From NCBI GenBank assembly GCA_002726845.1, contig PBSP01000065.1, positions 1 to 34,667 on the forward strand: a DNA stretch of 34,667 nt, given 5' to 3'. Position 1 is the stretch's first letter; each line of letters opens with the position of its first letter. The notes under the pieces are model-generated. The model saw only the letters and a list, made by a program, of their open reading frames with translations. It was not told where the DNA came from and searched no databases. The DNA is from Methanobacteriota archaeon. GTDB taxonomy: Archaea; Thermoplasmatota; Poseidoniia; Poseidoniales; Poseidoniaceae. Of the stretch, positions 1-8,798 are shown one piece after another. Made by a program: the position numbers and the translations under genes.

Positions 1-334
1 ACTCTGATGCATCTCGCTTCCACAAGCGATTTGACCAAACCTCCTTTCCTTCTTCCCAGGCAACTTCAGCTTCTCTTGCACAATGTTCGTACGCCCAAGT
101 GCGTAAACCATCGATTGAATCTACATGCCCCGGTCGATGCATTAGTACTCGACAGAGAGCATCTTCAATCACTAGGCCCGTCACTTGAGCAATCGATGAA
201 GGAGATGCAAGTCCGACTTTCCGTGTCAGATACCATTGACGAGGACATCGTAGGTATGTTGTCAGACCCGAGGCCGAAAGACGCGAACGGCTCCTGCCAA
301 GAGGCCCTCCTTTTGGTGGAACTCCTACAGGCAT
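1..334 (-). CDS. PD-(D/E)XK (RecB/Cas4-like) nuclease, N-terminal part, cut by window edge
   Basis: This gene runs off the left edge; 111 codons are visible. The ATG at 334-332 is preceded by a strong ribosome binding site, GGAGGT (ACCTCC on the plus strand at 338-343), 3 bases upstream. At residues 20-38 lies the pattern LSASGLTTYLRCPRQWYLT, typical of the start of RecB-like and Cas4-like nucleases, where the Cys begins a four-Cys Fe-S cluster or is structural. A following G-x-x-x-E segment near residue 53 fits the helix that comes next in this family. The catalytic Asp and E-x-K residues would lie beyond the edge, so activity cannot be judged. It follows ABCE1 by 44 bases on the same strand and may share its transcript. 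A plus-strand reading frame covers the same bases but has no ribosome binding site or recognisable content. Confidence 0.6.
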   Translation of the reverse strand, partial: MPVGVPPKGGPLGRSRSRLSASGLTTYLRCPRQWYLTRKVGLASPSSIAQVTGLVIEDALCRVLMHRPGHVDSIDGLRTWAYEHCAREAEVAWEEGKEVWSNRLWKRDASE

Positions 335-378
335 GTTACCTCCATGTGGCGATGAACTATTAGAAACCGTGACAGACT

Positions 379-2151
379 TTACTTGCTCTCAAAGGAGTAA
401 AAGTCACCTTTTTGGCGTTGCTCACGGTCTTTTCGGCTTTCTGATTTGTTGATGCGAGGCCGTTTTGAATCATGGTCGCGTCGGAACGTGACATTAACAT
501 CATTCAGGAATCGATTCATTCCATCACGCAAAGAATAGGGCCCCATTGCCTTCCCATGCAATCCGCCTTCTCCTTCAAAAACAAGTAAAGAATCGCTTAC
601 AATGTCAATGAAATATACATCATGATCGATGACAAAGGCAGATTTATCGTTGGCTTCCATTGTTCTTCGGATTGCCTTTGCAGCCTCCATTCGAGCGTTT
701 GCATCAAGATGCGCAGAGGGTTCGTCGAGCAAGTACAAATCGGCATCTCGACCCAGACAAACCGCAATCGATACCGCTTGTCGCTCACCACCTGAGAGTT
801 TCTTAACACGCTTGGGAAGAAGAGGTTCTATGCCCAAGGCGCGAATAACATTAACATTGAATTCACCGCTTCTCCAACGCATTCCAAGTTCGCTGTCGAG
901 CCACATCTGTACGGTGCAATCCAAATCGATGTCGATGTGTTGTGGTTTGTAGGAAATCTTTGCCTGTTCAGTAACCCAACCTTCATCATAGGTCAGTTCT
1001 CCTGAGAGAATTTTGATGAGTGTCGATTTTCCTGTCCCGTTCGCACCAACAACACCAACAACTTCAGATCGATGAACTGCGCCTTCATCGGTTTTGAGTT
1101 CAAAGTTACCCAACGTTTTTTCGATACCTCCCCATTGAATTACGGGAGTACCAATTTCCCCTTTCCTATCGTAGTGTTTTTGGAATTTTATCGGTTTGTC
1201 TCGAATGCGAACGTTCTCTTCGGGCAAATAACCCTCGAGATAAGCATTGATAGCGGTTCTCGTTGAACGCGCAGGTGTAAAAACCCCGAATGCACCTTTC
1301 TTTCCATAAACGATGTGAACCAAATCGGCGAGTACATCGAGCACTGCTAAATCGTGTTCTATCACAATGACACGTTTTGTTTTAGCAAGTTCTTGGACGA
1401 TTCGTACAATACGCATCCGCTCATGTATGTCAAGATAGGACGAAGGTTCGTCAAAGAAATAGACATCTGCATCTCGTAGTAACGTCGCACATATCGCCAT
1501 ACGTTGGAGTTCACCGCCCGAGAGTTGGTCAATGGTCCGGGAAAGCAAACTTCCAATTCCTGTTGCTTCAACGAGCTCGTCGAACATGTCTCGCTCATCG
1601 ACCTTGCGGAGCAACTTTTCCACGGATCCTTGAATTCGTTTTGGCAATTTGTCGATGTTTTGGGGTTTGAGTGCAACTTTGATTTCACCCTCTTTGACCG
1701 ACACGAAGAAGTCGCGTAACTCTCCTCTTGGCAGTGTCTCGATGACATCGTCCCATGTTGTGTCCTTGGATTTCCAGTCTCCCAGATTCGGTACAGAGCG
1801 ACCTGATAAAGCATTGAAAGCGGTCGATTTACCCATTCCGTTTGGGCCCAGTACGCCGACAACAGATTCTTTGGTCGGTGTCGGTAAGCGGAACAACCGA
1901 AAACCGTTCAGGCTGTAGCGATGAATCATGTCTGTATCCAATTCAGAAGGTAAGTTGATGACTTTCACAGCATCACCAGGACAGAGTTTTGCTCGAGTAA
2001 AGCAAACCGGACAAGCCGTCTCCAAGATTTTCCATTTCCCATCCGTGTACTGAATGCACTCTCCACCACACGAGCCAGCGTATTTTTGCAGGTAATCGAA
2101 TGCTGGCATGTTGGGTTTGCATCGTTCGTCGTCCAAAACTACGATGCGCAT
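379..2151 (-). CDS. ABCE1/Rli1 ribosome-recycling ATPase with atypical Fe-S domain
   Basis: ABCE1 splits ribosomes into subunits after termination and is essential in archaea and eukaryotes. Two ABC cassettes are intact. NBD1 has Walker A GPNGMGKST, signature LSGGE and Walker B FFDEPSSYLD. NBD2 has GANGTGKST, LSGGE and LLDEPSAHLD. The ATG at 2151 is chosen over the ATG at 2157 because GAGG (plus 2159-2162) is 7 bases from it and the protein then begins MRIVVLDDERCKP, as in the family. The N-terminal domain is unusual. The family has C-x4-C-x3-C-x3-CP and C-x2-C-x2-C-x3-CP. Here the second to fourth Cys of the first motif are Pro16, Tyr20 and Tyr24, and the third Cys of the second motif is Arg53. 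Cys28 and Cys32 are extra. At 590 aa the length is normal. It lies 51 bases after L10e. Confidence 0.95.
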   Translation of the reverse strand: MRIVVLDDERCKPNMPAFDYLQKYAGSCGGECIQYTDGKWKILETACPVCFTRAKLCPGDAVKVINLPSELDTDMIHRYSLNGFRLFRLPTPTKESVVGVLGPNGMGKSTAFNALSGRSVPNLGDWKSKDTTWDDVIETLPRGELRDFFVSVKEGEIKVALKPQNIDKLPKRIQGSVEKLLRKVDERDMFDELVEATGIGSLLSRTIDQLSGGELQRMAICATLLRDADVYFFDEPSSYLDIHERMRIVRIVQELAKTKRVIVIEHDLAVLDVLADLVHIVYGKKGAFGVFTPARSTRTAINAYLEGYLPEENVRIRDKPIKFQKHYDRKGEIGTPVIQWGGIEKTLGNFELKTDEGAVHRSEVVGVVGANGTGKSTLIKILSGELTYDEGWVTEQAKISYKPQHIDIDLDCTVQMWLDSELGMRWRSGEFNVNVIRALGIEPLLPKRVKKLSGGERQAVSIAVCLGRDADLYLLDEPSAHLDANARMEAAKAIRRTMEANDKSAFVIDHDVYFIDIVSDSLLVFEGEGGLHGKAMGPYSLRDGMNRFLNDVNVTFRRDHDSKRPRINKSESRKDREQRQKGDFYSFESK

Positions 2152-2202
2152 GGTCATTCCTCGTGCTGCAAAAGGTTTCGATCAAACAAAACCGGATGTG
2201 TC

Positions 2203-2742
2203 TCAAACAAGACCTTTCAGGTGTTCGGTTCCACGTACGACTCGGGTCGTTGTTGGTGTGGGGAACTTCATACCTGCCTTACGAAGTGCGTCTTTGGCGG
2301 TCAAGTAGTCCTTTGCATTGCAGTGGATGGAAATGATTCGCTGTCCTCGTCGAACGCGAGCTGCAGTGCCGACGTTCTTTCCAAATGCACAACGCATACC
2401 TTGAGAAACACGGTCCGCACCGGCTCCAGTCGCCTGCTTGTTCTCTCGGAGAACGTGGTGTGGGTAGGTGTGTACGCGAAGTGCGTATCCTTGTGCACCG
2501 GCTTCTTTACGGATGGTGGAGTTCGAGATAACACGAGCCGCTTCAAGCGCAGTGTGTCGAATTTGACAATTGTTGTCGGCGAGAAGTTCGAGAACAACAG
2601 GGAAGCCTCCAGTCTCTGCAGCCCGACGGTTTCCTGAGTGATAGGCTAGAATACGGTTGTTGGGGACTCCGCCAATATACTTGCGTCGGGTGTAAGCAGG
2701 TCCCTTAAGACGGCGGTACATAGATGCGGGCTTACGTGCCAT
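2203..2742 (-). CDS. rpl10e: 50S ribosomal protein L10e (uL16)
   Basis: This is the large-subunit protein of the uL16 family, which sits near the A site and peptidyl transferase centre. The 179-residue product begins MARKPASMYRRLKGPAYTRR, the archaeal L10e N-terminus, and continues with YIGGVP and the basic RVRRGQRI segment. Length is normal for the family. The ATG at 2742-2740 has GGAG about 8 bases upstream (CTCC at 2751-2754 on the plus strand). An in-frame upstream extension to 2787 is possible but has no family support. It is probably the first gene of a unit with ABCE1 and the left-edge nuclease, all on the same strand with gaps of 51 and 44 bases. Confidence 0.95.
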   Translation of the reverse strand: MARKPASMYRRLKGPAYTRRKYIGGVPNNRILAYHSGNRRAAETGGFPVVLELLADNNCQIRHTALEAARVISNSTIRKEAGAQGYALRVHTYPHHVLRENKQATGAGADRVSQGMRCAFGKNVGTAARVRRGQRIISIHCNAKDYLTAKDALRKAGMKFPTPTTTRVVRGTEHLKGLV

Positions 2743-2875
2743 GTTGAGTCCTCCAAGCATCTCTCCGACTGATGCGCCCTTTATCATCCCTCCGATGCCC
2801 TGCCAACATGAAGATGTCCCTAATCGTGCTCAAATTGATGGGAAGGAACTTAATCATTCAACGTTACCAAGGAAC

Positions 2876-4114
2876 ATGGCGAGTGGCTGGAGGAAGTTGC
2901 TCGAAGAAGAATCGGAGCATCAATGGTTAGCCATTGGCTTGTTCTTTGTCTTTATCATCATTGGTGGCTTTTTGATCGGTGGCACGAGTTCGTTAGAGGG
3001 CCTTGTTCTTGGGACAGATCCATCGGAAAATCTTGAGTTTGAAGAGGGAGTATTCCTGCTTGAGATTGGATATCACGAGGATGCTTCATGGAGTGAAGCA
3101 CACAGCGCAATCATGAGAACAGAGACTGGGTACAAAATGTATCAACAAATGGAAACCGACGATGTCGCCGATATTTTACCCCCGAACGATCCTCAAATTG
3201 AGAATGTGACATTTTTCCAACTGACAGAAGAAGGTGGTGTAGAGTATTCATCATCTTTGAACCAATTGTCGACCTACCGTAACGGGATGACGACCAACCG
3301 GGCTTTGGATGATCTAAACGACTCCGAGTTCGGTATAACGGCCATCACTGTTCATTCAATTCCAGTCGTCAATAACCGATTGATGATAACGGCTGAAGAC
3401 GGTGGTTCCGGCCTTCGAGGTTTTACCGGTACTGGATTGACCACGCCGAGTACCCCGATTGACCCCACAATCGTTTGGGATCATGTTGTTTACCTTGAAG
3501 AATCAAACTTCCTCGTCGTGGGAACATACACCGTCCAAGGGGAAGACGAAAGCCCAGCTACACCCTCAACAAGAATCGCATTCGCTCACGTTTCCTGGGA
3601 GGGGGCTACCAAAACACCTGAAATCAAGCGTCAATGGTTTGGCTCAGGAAGTGAAGTTCATTCCATTATCAGGACATCCGATGGGGGAGCAGTCGCTGCT
3701 TCAAATGAAGAGTTGTACATCGTATCCGCAGATGCTTCGGATAAAACCCACTCTTACCCTTCCAGAGTCATGGTTTACGATGATTGTCACGATAGGGTTT
3801 GGCTCTTTGGAGAACGAGGGGCCGAGACTGTATTGCGTGTTGATCTAGAAACTGAAAGCGCCTCTTCGAAAAACCTACCTTATCCACTGCCATTGCAACC
3901 GACAAGCGGGGCGGTCAACGGTGACGTTTTGATTGTTCATGGCTTTGATGCACAAGGCGAATCGGACCGAATATCGCTCGATTTAACGATTGAGGGTTCG
4001 CTCTCCTCTGGTCGAGGTTTCCTTAATTTCGGCTTTCTTGTCGTTGGTTTCATCATGCTTGTAACACAAGGGTACATGATGGTGGAGAAAGCAATACGCA
4101 CCTACAAAGCGTAA
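2876..4114 (+). CDS. Membrane-anchored extracytoplasmic protein, unknown function
   Basis: I do not recognise this 412-residue protein. The chosen ATG at 2876 gives a short charged N-terminus, a hydrophobic helix at about residues 17-36 (AIGLFFVFIIIGGFLIGG), a polar domain of about 340 residues, and a second hydrophobic helix at about 383-402 before a basic tail. The middle part is rich in short beta-strand patterns and Asp/Gly turns, which suggests a beta-propeller or similar exported domain; that is inference. The frame is open upstream to 2741, but that part is proline-rich, lacks family character and overlaps the L10e start. It is transcribed away from L10e and toward mutS, from which it is separated by 75 bases. 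Confidence 0.7.
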   Translation: MASGWRKLLEEESEHQWLAIGLFFVFIIIGGFLIGGTSSLEGLVLGTDPSENLEFEEGVFLLEIGYHEDASWSEAHSAIMRTETGYKMYQQMETDDVADILPPNDPQIENVTFFQLTEEGGVEYSSSLNQLSTYRNGMTTNRALDDLNDSEFGITAITVHSIPVVNNRLMITAEDGGSGLRGFTGTGLTTPSTPIDPTIVWDHVVYLEESNFLVVGTYTVQGEDESPATPSTRIAFAHVSWEGATKTPEIKRQWFGSGSEVHSIIRTSDGGAVAASNEELYIVSADASDKTHSYPSRVMVYDDCHDRVWLFGERGAETVLRVDLETESASSKNLPYPLPLQPTSGAVNGDVLIVHGFDAQGESDRISLDLTIEGSLSSGRGFLNFGFLVVGFIMLVTQGYMMVEKAIRTYKA

Positions 4115-4133
4115 GACACCGACTTTTCCGAAC

Positions 4134-4163
4134 CTTAATCACCTCTCGTCATTAGGCTTAATC
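4134..4163 (+). promoter_or_regulatory. Candidate mutS promoter: repeated CTTAATC boxes
   Basis: Two identical CTTAATC boxes occur at 4134-4140 and 4157-4163. The second is centred about 30 bases before the mutS ATG at 4190, the usual distance from an archaeal TATA box to the transcription start, and no good Shine-Dalgarno lies next to the ATG. A leaderless or near-leaderless mutS transcript is therefore possible. This rests on motif spacing only. Confidence 0.3.
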
Positions 4164-4189
4164 CTGCATACTGCAGGGACGTGGTTTGG

Positions 4190-6826
4190 ATGGCAAAACG
4201 GAGCATGATGGACCAATTCCATGAGCTCAAAGAATCCAATCCAGGTACAATTCTGTTTTTCAGAATGGGTGATTTTTACGAGTTGTTTCATGAGGATGCT
4301 GAAATTGGTTCCAGCGTTCTTGGACTTGCCTTAACTTCTCGGGACAAAAACGCTGAGAAACCAATTCCTATGGCTGGTTTTCCGTGGCATCAGTTGGAGG
4401 AAAACCTTCGTGTGATGCTCCGTTCTGGTTACAAAGTAACGGTTGCCGAGCAAGAGGAAGAATTGCGGGAAGGGGCGAAATTGTTGGAGCGTGTTGTGAC
4501 GCGTATTTACACACCGGGTTCGTTGTACGAAGAGTCTTTGATCGGTTCGGATTCCTCTGCACTGCTGTGCAGTCTCATACAGACCAATGAAAGCGTGGCT
4601 GCAGCAATGATCGACGCCTCCACCGGACAAGCGTGGGCTGTGGCCTTTTCTGGCGATGAACGATGGGCTTCAATTCACGATGAGATTATGCGATGGAATC
4701 CAAGTGAGTTGGTTCTAACTCCTAAGGATTCCGAGAGCGACGAGGTTCTCCAACTTCTTGGAATGCTTGATTCCATTGTTGTGAGTCAACACCAGGTTCA
4801 ACCAAAACGTGCATCTAAACGCCTCAAGGAGATGTTGGAAGTAAACGATTTGGGCCATCTTGACCTTGGACAATCCCCAGAAGCATTGCAAGCGACTGCT
4901 CTCGCTGCGGATTATTTAGCATCGGTTCATCGGCATGACGATATTGCAATCCGAGATGTTGAAATTCAAGAAACCTCAGAGGGAATGGTCCTTGATCAAA
5001 CCACACTGCGTAATCTTGAGGTAACGCACACACTTGCAGGAGAATACGAAGGCTCTCTGCTTTGGGCGATGAACAAATGCAGGACTGCAATGGGCCGCAG
5101 ATGCCTCAAATCATGGTTACTCCGCCCGCTCTCAAACTCCGATGCGATACAAGCACGTCACGCTTCGGTCGGTGCTCTCATGCGCTCATCGAAGCGTCTC
5201 GATCAATTGCGTGATCGGCTGAAAGGGATGCTCGATTTGGAACGGCTTTCAACGCAATTGAAGTACAATCGATCAAATGCAAGAGATTTGCTTGCTACTG
5301 CCAATGCAATTGAACGCTTTCCTGCGATACAACGCTTGTGCCAGGAAACCGAAGACGGACTCCTCAACCACCTCGTAGAAGACCTTCACCTGCTTTCTGA
5401 TGTCGCAGAAGACATTCATCGAACTCTCCTCGATAACCCCTCACTAGGTCTGCGTGATGGTGGAATCATTCGTCAGGGAGTTGATGAAGAACTCGATCGA
5501 TATCGTAATGCTTCAAACGAAGGGCATAGTTGGTTTTCCAATCTAGAATCTTCGCTACGCAGTGAGCTTAAGATTCCAAGTCTTAAAGTGCGAATGAACA
5601 GGCAAATCGGTTGGTTTATCGAAGTAACAGCAACCCATGCTGATAAGGTTCCTGAAGAGTGGACACGTAAACAACAGATGACCAATGGCAACCGCTACGT
5701 TACCGACGAATTGCGTCAACAAGATGATCTTCTTCTTACATCAGAAAGCAAATCCAAAGGAATTGAGTACACGTTGTTTTGTTCCCTCCGAGAACGGGTT
5801 CGAAAGCATGCAAACCATCTCTCTCAAATCGCTTCAAAAGTAGCGGCAATCGATGTGTTGCAATGTTTTGCTTCAACTGCTAGACAACGTTCGTGGGTAA
5901 AGCCTGTGTTGACCACAGGGCGCTCGATGAAGTTGCAGCAAGCCCGTCACCCTGTGCTTGAGGCCCAACAAGGATTTGTTCCAAACGACGTTTCAATGGA
6001 TGAAAAACGTCATTTCTTGTTGATAACGGGGCCGAATATGGGTGGAAAATCGACGTATTTGCGAACCGTCGGTTTGGTCAGTATTCTCGCCCAATCGGGA
6101 TCCTTTGTCCCTGCAGAGAAGGCCCGAATCGGATTGATTGATCGCATTTTTACTCGAGTTGGAGCCAGTGATGATCTACGTCGAGGACGTTCAACGTTCA
6201 TGATGGAAATGATAGAAGTGGCTCACATCCTACGTCGAGCAACCTCAAATTCATTGCTTCTCCTTGATGAAATTGGTCGCGGAACCTCGACTTTCGACGG
6301 TTTATCCATCGCTTGGGCGGTGACAGAGGATGTTGGCAACCGAATCGGTGCACGCAGTCTTTTCGCTACGCACTATCATCAGTTGGTTGGTCTTGAGTCA
6401 GAGGTCAAGGGTTTTGCGAACGTACACGTCCAAGTCGCTCAGCAAGACGGTGTGCTTCGCTTCTTACACACGGTCGCTGATGGGCCTTGCGATGAATCCT
6501 ATGGTGTTCAAGTCGCTGCTTTGGCGGGCCTTCCTCGCAACGTTGTCGAACGAGCAACGGATCTTCTTGCCTTCCTTGAGCGACAAGCTCAGGGCGCAAA
6601 GGCTGGACGAGACGGTGCCCCAACCACCCGCGCAGCTGGGCAATCTTCCCTGTTGGGATATTTTGCAGCAGCAGCAATGCAAACTCATGATTCTGCACCA
6701 CCTGCCCTGTCGGAAATCCAAGAAGAAGTACTTTCCACACTCTCTGCGCTTAACCTTGACGAACTTTCACCACGTGATGCTTTCATGTTGATTGAGCGCT
6801 TGCACAACCGATTGGAGGAGGATTGA
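4190..6826 (+). CDS. mutS: DNA mismatch repair protein MutS
   Basis: MutS recognises mismatches and short loops and recruits MutL. This 878-residue protein is a full-length bacterial-type MutS1. The mismatch-reading Phe-x-Glu motif is present (GDFYELF, Phe29 and Glu31). The ATPase domain has Walker A GPNMGGKST from about residue 614, Walker B LLLDEIGRGTSTFDG, and the composite-site sequence ATHYHQL. The C-terminal end resembles the MutS tetramerisation region. I chose the ATG at 4190; a GTG at 4181 in the same frame is the alternative. It is followed after a single base by mutL. Many archaea lack this pair and use NucS/EndoMS, so a bacterial origin of the pair is likely, by inference. Confidence 0.97.
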   Translation: MAKRSMMDQFHELKESNPGTILFFRMGDFYELFHEDAEIGSSVLGLALTSRDKNAEKPIPMAGFPWHQLEENLRVMLRSGYKVTVAEQEEELREGAKLLERVVTRIYTPGSLYEESLIGSDSSALLCSLIQTNESVAAAMIDASTGQAWAVAFSGDERWASIHDEIMRWNPSELVLTPKDSESDEVLQLLGMLDSIVVSQHQVQPKRASKRLKEMLEVNDLGHLDLGQSPEALQATALAADYLASVHRHDDIAIRDVEIQETSEGMVLDQTTLRNLEVTHTLAGEYEGSLLWAMNKCRTAMGRRCLKSWLLRPLSNSDAIQARHASVGALMRSSKRLDQLRDRLKGMLDLERLSTQLKYNRSNARDLLATANAIERFPAIQRLCQETEDGLLNHLVEDLHLLSDVAEDIHRTLLDNPSLGLRDGGIIRQGVDEELDRYRNASNEGHSWFSNLESSLRSELKIPSLKVRMNRQIGWFIEVTATHADKVPEEWTRKQQMTNGNRYVTDELRQQDDLLLTSESKSKGIEYTLFCSLRERVRKHANHLSQIASKVAAIDVLQCFASTARQRSWVKPVLTTGRSMKLQQARHPVLEAQQGFVPNDVSMDEKRHFLLITGPNMGGKSTYLRTVGLVSILAQSGSFVPAEKARIGLIDRIFTRVGASDDLRRGRSTFMMEMIEVAHILRRATSNSLLLLDEIGRGTSTFDGLSIAWAVTEDVGNRIGARSLFATHYHQLVGLESEVKGFANVHVQVAQQDGVLRFLHTVADGPCDESYGVQVAALAGLPRNVVERATDLLAFLERQAQGAKAGRDGAPTTRAAGQSSLLGYFAAAAMQTHDSAPPALSEIQEEVLSTLSALNLDELSPRDAFMLIERLHNRLEED
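6814..6821 (+). promoter_or_regulatory. Ribosome binding site that sets the TTG start of mutL
   Basis: GGAGGAGG inside the last codons of mutS ends 6 bases before TTG at 6828. No ATG lies in the mutL frame before the conserved N-terminus, so this motif decides the start and suggests translational coupling with mutS. Confidence 0.75.
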
Positions 6827-6827
6827 G

Positions 6828-8798
6828 TTGAGCGAGCCAAACAGAATTCAACAACTCGATGACCTCACCATAGGGCACATCGCAGCCGGAGAGGTTGTTG
6901 AACGGCCTGCTCAGGTGGTGAAGGAATTGCTTGAGAATTCGCTTGATGCAGGTTCGAGTTCCATCCATGTGTCCATTGAGCGTGGTGGATTCGATCTTAT
7001 CCGTATTGAAGATAATGGAAGTGGAATCCACGAAGATGATTTGCAATTGGCTTTGTCGCGACATGCAACTTCAAAATTGCGTCAACCGGAGGATTTGAAT
7101 GAAATTCATACGCTTGGGTTCCGAGGAGAAGCGCTCGCAAGCATTGGAGTTGTTTCTCATCTCACGATCGCATCCCGCCCGGAAGGGCATGAAGGTCGAA
7201 GCATCTCCATGGTTGGTGGAGTACGTCAATCAATCGAGGCTGTAGGAATGGCGTCAGGAACTGTGGTAACGGTAGAGCACTTGTTCCAAAACACACCAGT
7301 ACGTCTTGGTTTTCAACGTCGACCGGCTACCGAACATGCCCGAATTGTGGAGGTTGTTGTTTCTCATGCAATAGCACATCCCAAGGTTGCCTTTCGGTGT
7401 ACAATCGATGGGAGGGCGACGCTTAATCTACCTGCAAGTGATTCTATAGAAAACCGTTTGTACGATGTATTGGGTGGTCAATCGGCAAGTCTGCTCCCGC
7501 TTATTGTACCCGCACAAGATGAGGATGTACCAGGAGATGAATCATGGACAGGATACATTAGTGCACCAGATATATCTCGAGGAAAAGGCGATGAAATTCA
7601 TGTGTTTGTTAACGATCGTCCAGTTGCATCCACGCCCTTCCACCAAGCGATTCGAAGAGGATATCGGACCCGATTAATGCAGGGGCGACATCCTGTCGCA
7701 GTGCTTCATTTGCACGTTCCAGCCGATGAAGTCGATGTTAACATTCATCCAACAAAACGAGAGGTTCGTCTCCGTCACTCTTGGCGTGTTCTCGAACGAC
7801 TTGAAAGAGCAATTGCTCACACGCTTGCAACATCTCCAACGCAGCCCGATTCAAGTGGTGAACTGCACGAACTGCAAGGGCTGGCTTCTTCTGAAGAGAA
7901 ACAACCAATTCAAGAATTGTTGATGCCTCAAGAAAAAATCAGTGATGAGGGGGTAGCAAAACCCGCTCCAGCATGGGCGCTTGCAGCAGGCACACAACTC
8001 AATCTCGTTGGCAAAGTTGCTGAAACAATGCGACAAGAAATTGAAAAACCACGCCCACAATCCACGGCAGCATCTGCACAAAAAGTACTTCCGGGTATGG
8101 CCCCAGATCCAGTAGCACCCGCACTCTCGCACCAAGAACGAGAATTGCATCGCCATGCTGGTTGTGGAGTTCGTGTTTCGCCAACCGAAGAAACACCCCT
8201 ACCAACTGTCGAAAACGATGTACCCGAAATGGAACCCTTGTCTCAATTTGCTGACTCCTATATTTTGGCACAATCCGGTGAGGATTTGCTTCTCATCGAC
8301 CAACATGCATTGCATGAGAGGATTCGCTATGAGCGCCTGCGCAACGACGAAAGCCTGTGGGAACCGCAATCCCGGCTTGTCCCCTCTCGAATTGAACTCA
8401 CTTTGGCCCAAGAGGCTCGACTGGAATCCTTTTTGGAACGCTTTGAAGCACTTGGCTTCCTGTTTTCCAAACAGAGCGATGGACAATGGGACGTCACACA
8501 AGCTCCTCGATTGTTGGATGGTGATGAGGTTGAGCCGTTTGTTTTGGACCTGCTTCAAGACATGTCTGAAGATGGATCTCCGTTTGAGACCATTGAGCGA
8601 AGAAAAGATCACCTTGCTTTCATGAATGCATGTCGTGGAGCGGTTAAGGCGAACGATACGTTGACCATTGCGCAAATGCGTCGATTGCTCGAAGACATGA
8701 GAAACGTTCCAAATCCATGGGCGTGCGTTCACGGTCGACCTACTGCTCTTCGATTGTCACTGAACTCGCTTGACAAGCACTTCGGTAGGCATGGATGA
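6828..8798 (+). CDS. mutL: DNA mismatch repair protein MutL, endonuclease type
   Basis: MutL couples mismatch recognition to strand incision. The N-terminal GHKL ATPase domain begins IQQLDDLTIGHIAAGEVVER and has the ATP-binding ENSLDAG, DNGSGI and GFRGEAL motifs. A variable linker covers about residues 330-465. The C-terminal dimerisation domain carries the endonuclease motif DQHALHERIRYE (about 491-502), followed by ACRGAVKAND and CVHGRPT, so this is the nicking type found in organisms without MutH. The usual CPHGRP is CVHGRP here. The start is TTG at 6828, one base after the mutS stop. Length is 656 aa. The 3' end overlaps the convergent aroA by 42 bases. Confidence 0.96.
   Translation: MSEPNRIQQLDDLTIGHIAAGEVVERPAQVVKELLENSLDAGSSSIHVSIERGGFDLIRIEDNGSGIHEDDLQLALSRHATSKLRQPEDLNEIHTLGFRGEALASIGVVSHLTIASRPEGHEGRSISMVGGVRQSIEAVGMASGTVVTVEHLFQNTPVRLGFQRRPATEHARIVEVVVSHAIAHPKVAFRCTIDGRATLNLPASDSIENRLYDVLGGQSASLLPLIVPAQDEDVPGDESWTGYISAPDISRGKGDEIHVFVNDRPVASTPFHQAIRRGYRTRLMQGRHPVAVLHLHVPADEVDVNIHPTKREVRLRHSWRVLERLERAIAHTLATSPTQPDSSGELHELQGLASSEEKQPIQELLMPQEKISDEGVAKPAPAWALAAGTQLNLVGKVAETMRQEIEKPRPQSTAASAQKVLPGMAPDPVAPALSHQERELHRHAGCGVRVSPTEETPLPTVENDVPEMEPLSQFADSYILAQSGEDLLLIDQHALHERIRYERLRNDESLWEPQSRLVPSRIELTLAQEARLESFLERFEALGFLFSKQSDGQWDVTQAPRLLDGDEVEPFVLDLLQDMSEDGSPFETIERRKDHLAFMNACRGAVKANDTLTIAQMRRLLEDMRNVPNPWACVHGRPTALRLSLNSLDKHFGRHG

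Noticed and set aside
7..363. Plus-strand reading frame of 118 codons at the left edge
   Set aside because: It lies opposite the nuclease start, which has a ribosome binding site and a family motif. The plus-strand product shows no recognisable pattern.
2086..2637. Plus-strand frame of 183 codons opposite L10e and ABCE1
   Set aside because: It is antisense to two clear genes, and its Cys- and Ser-rich product resembles no known protein.
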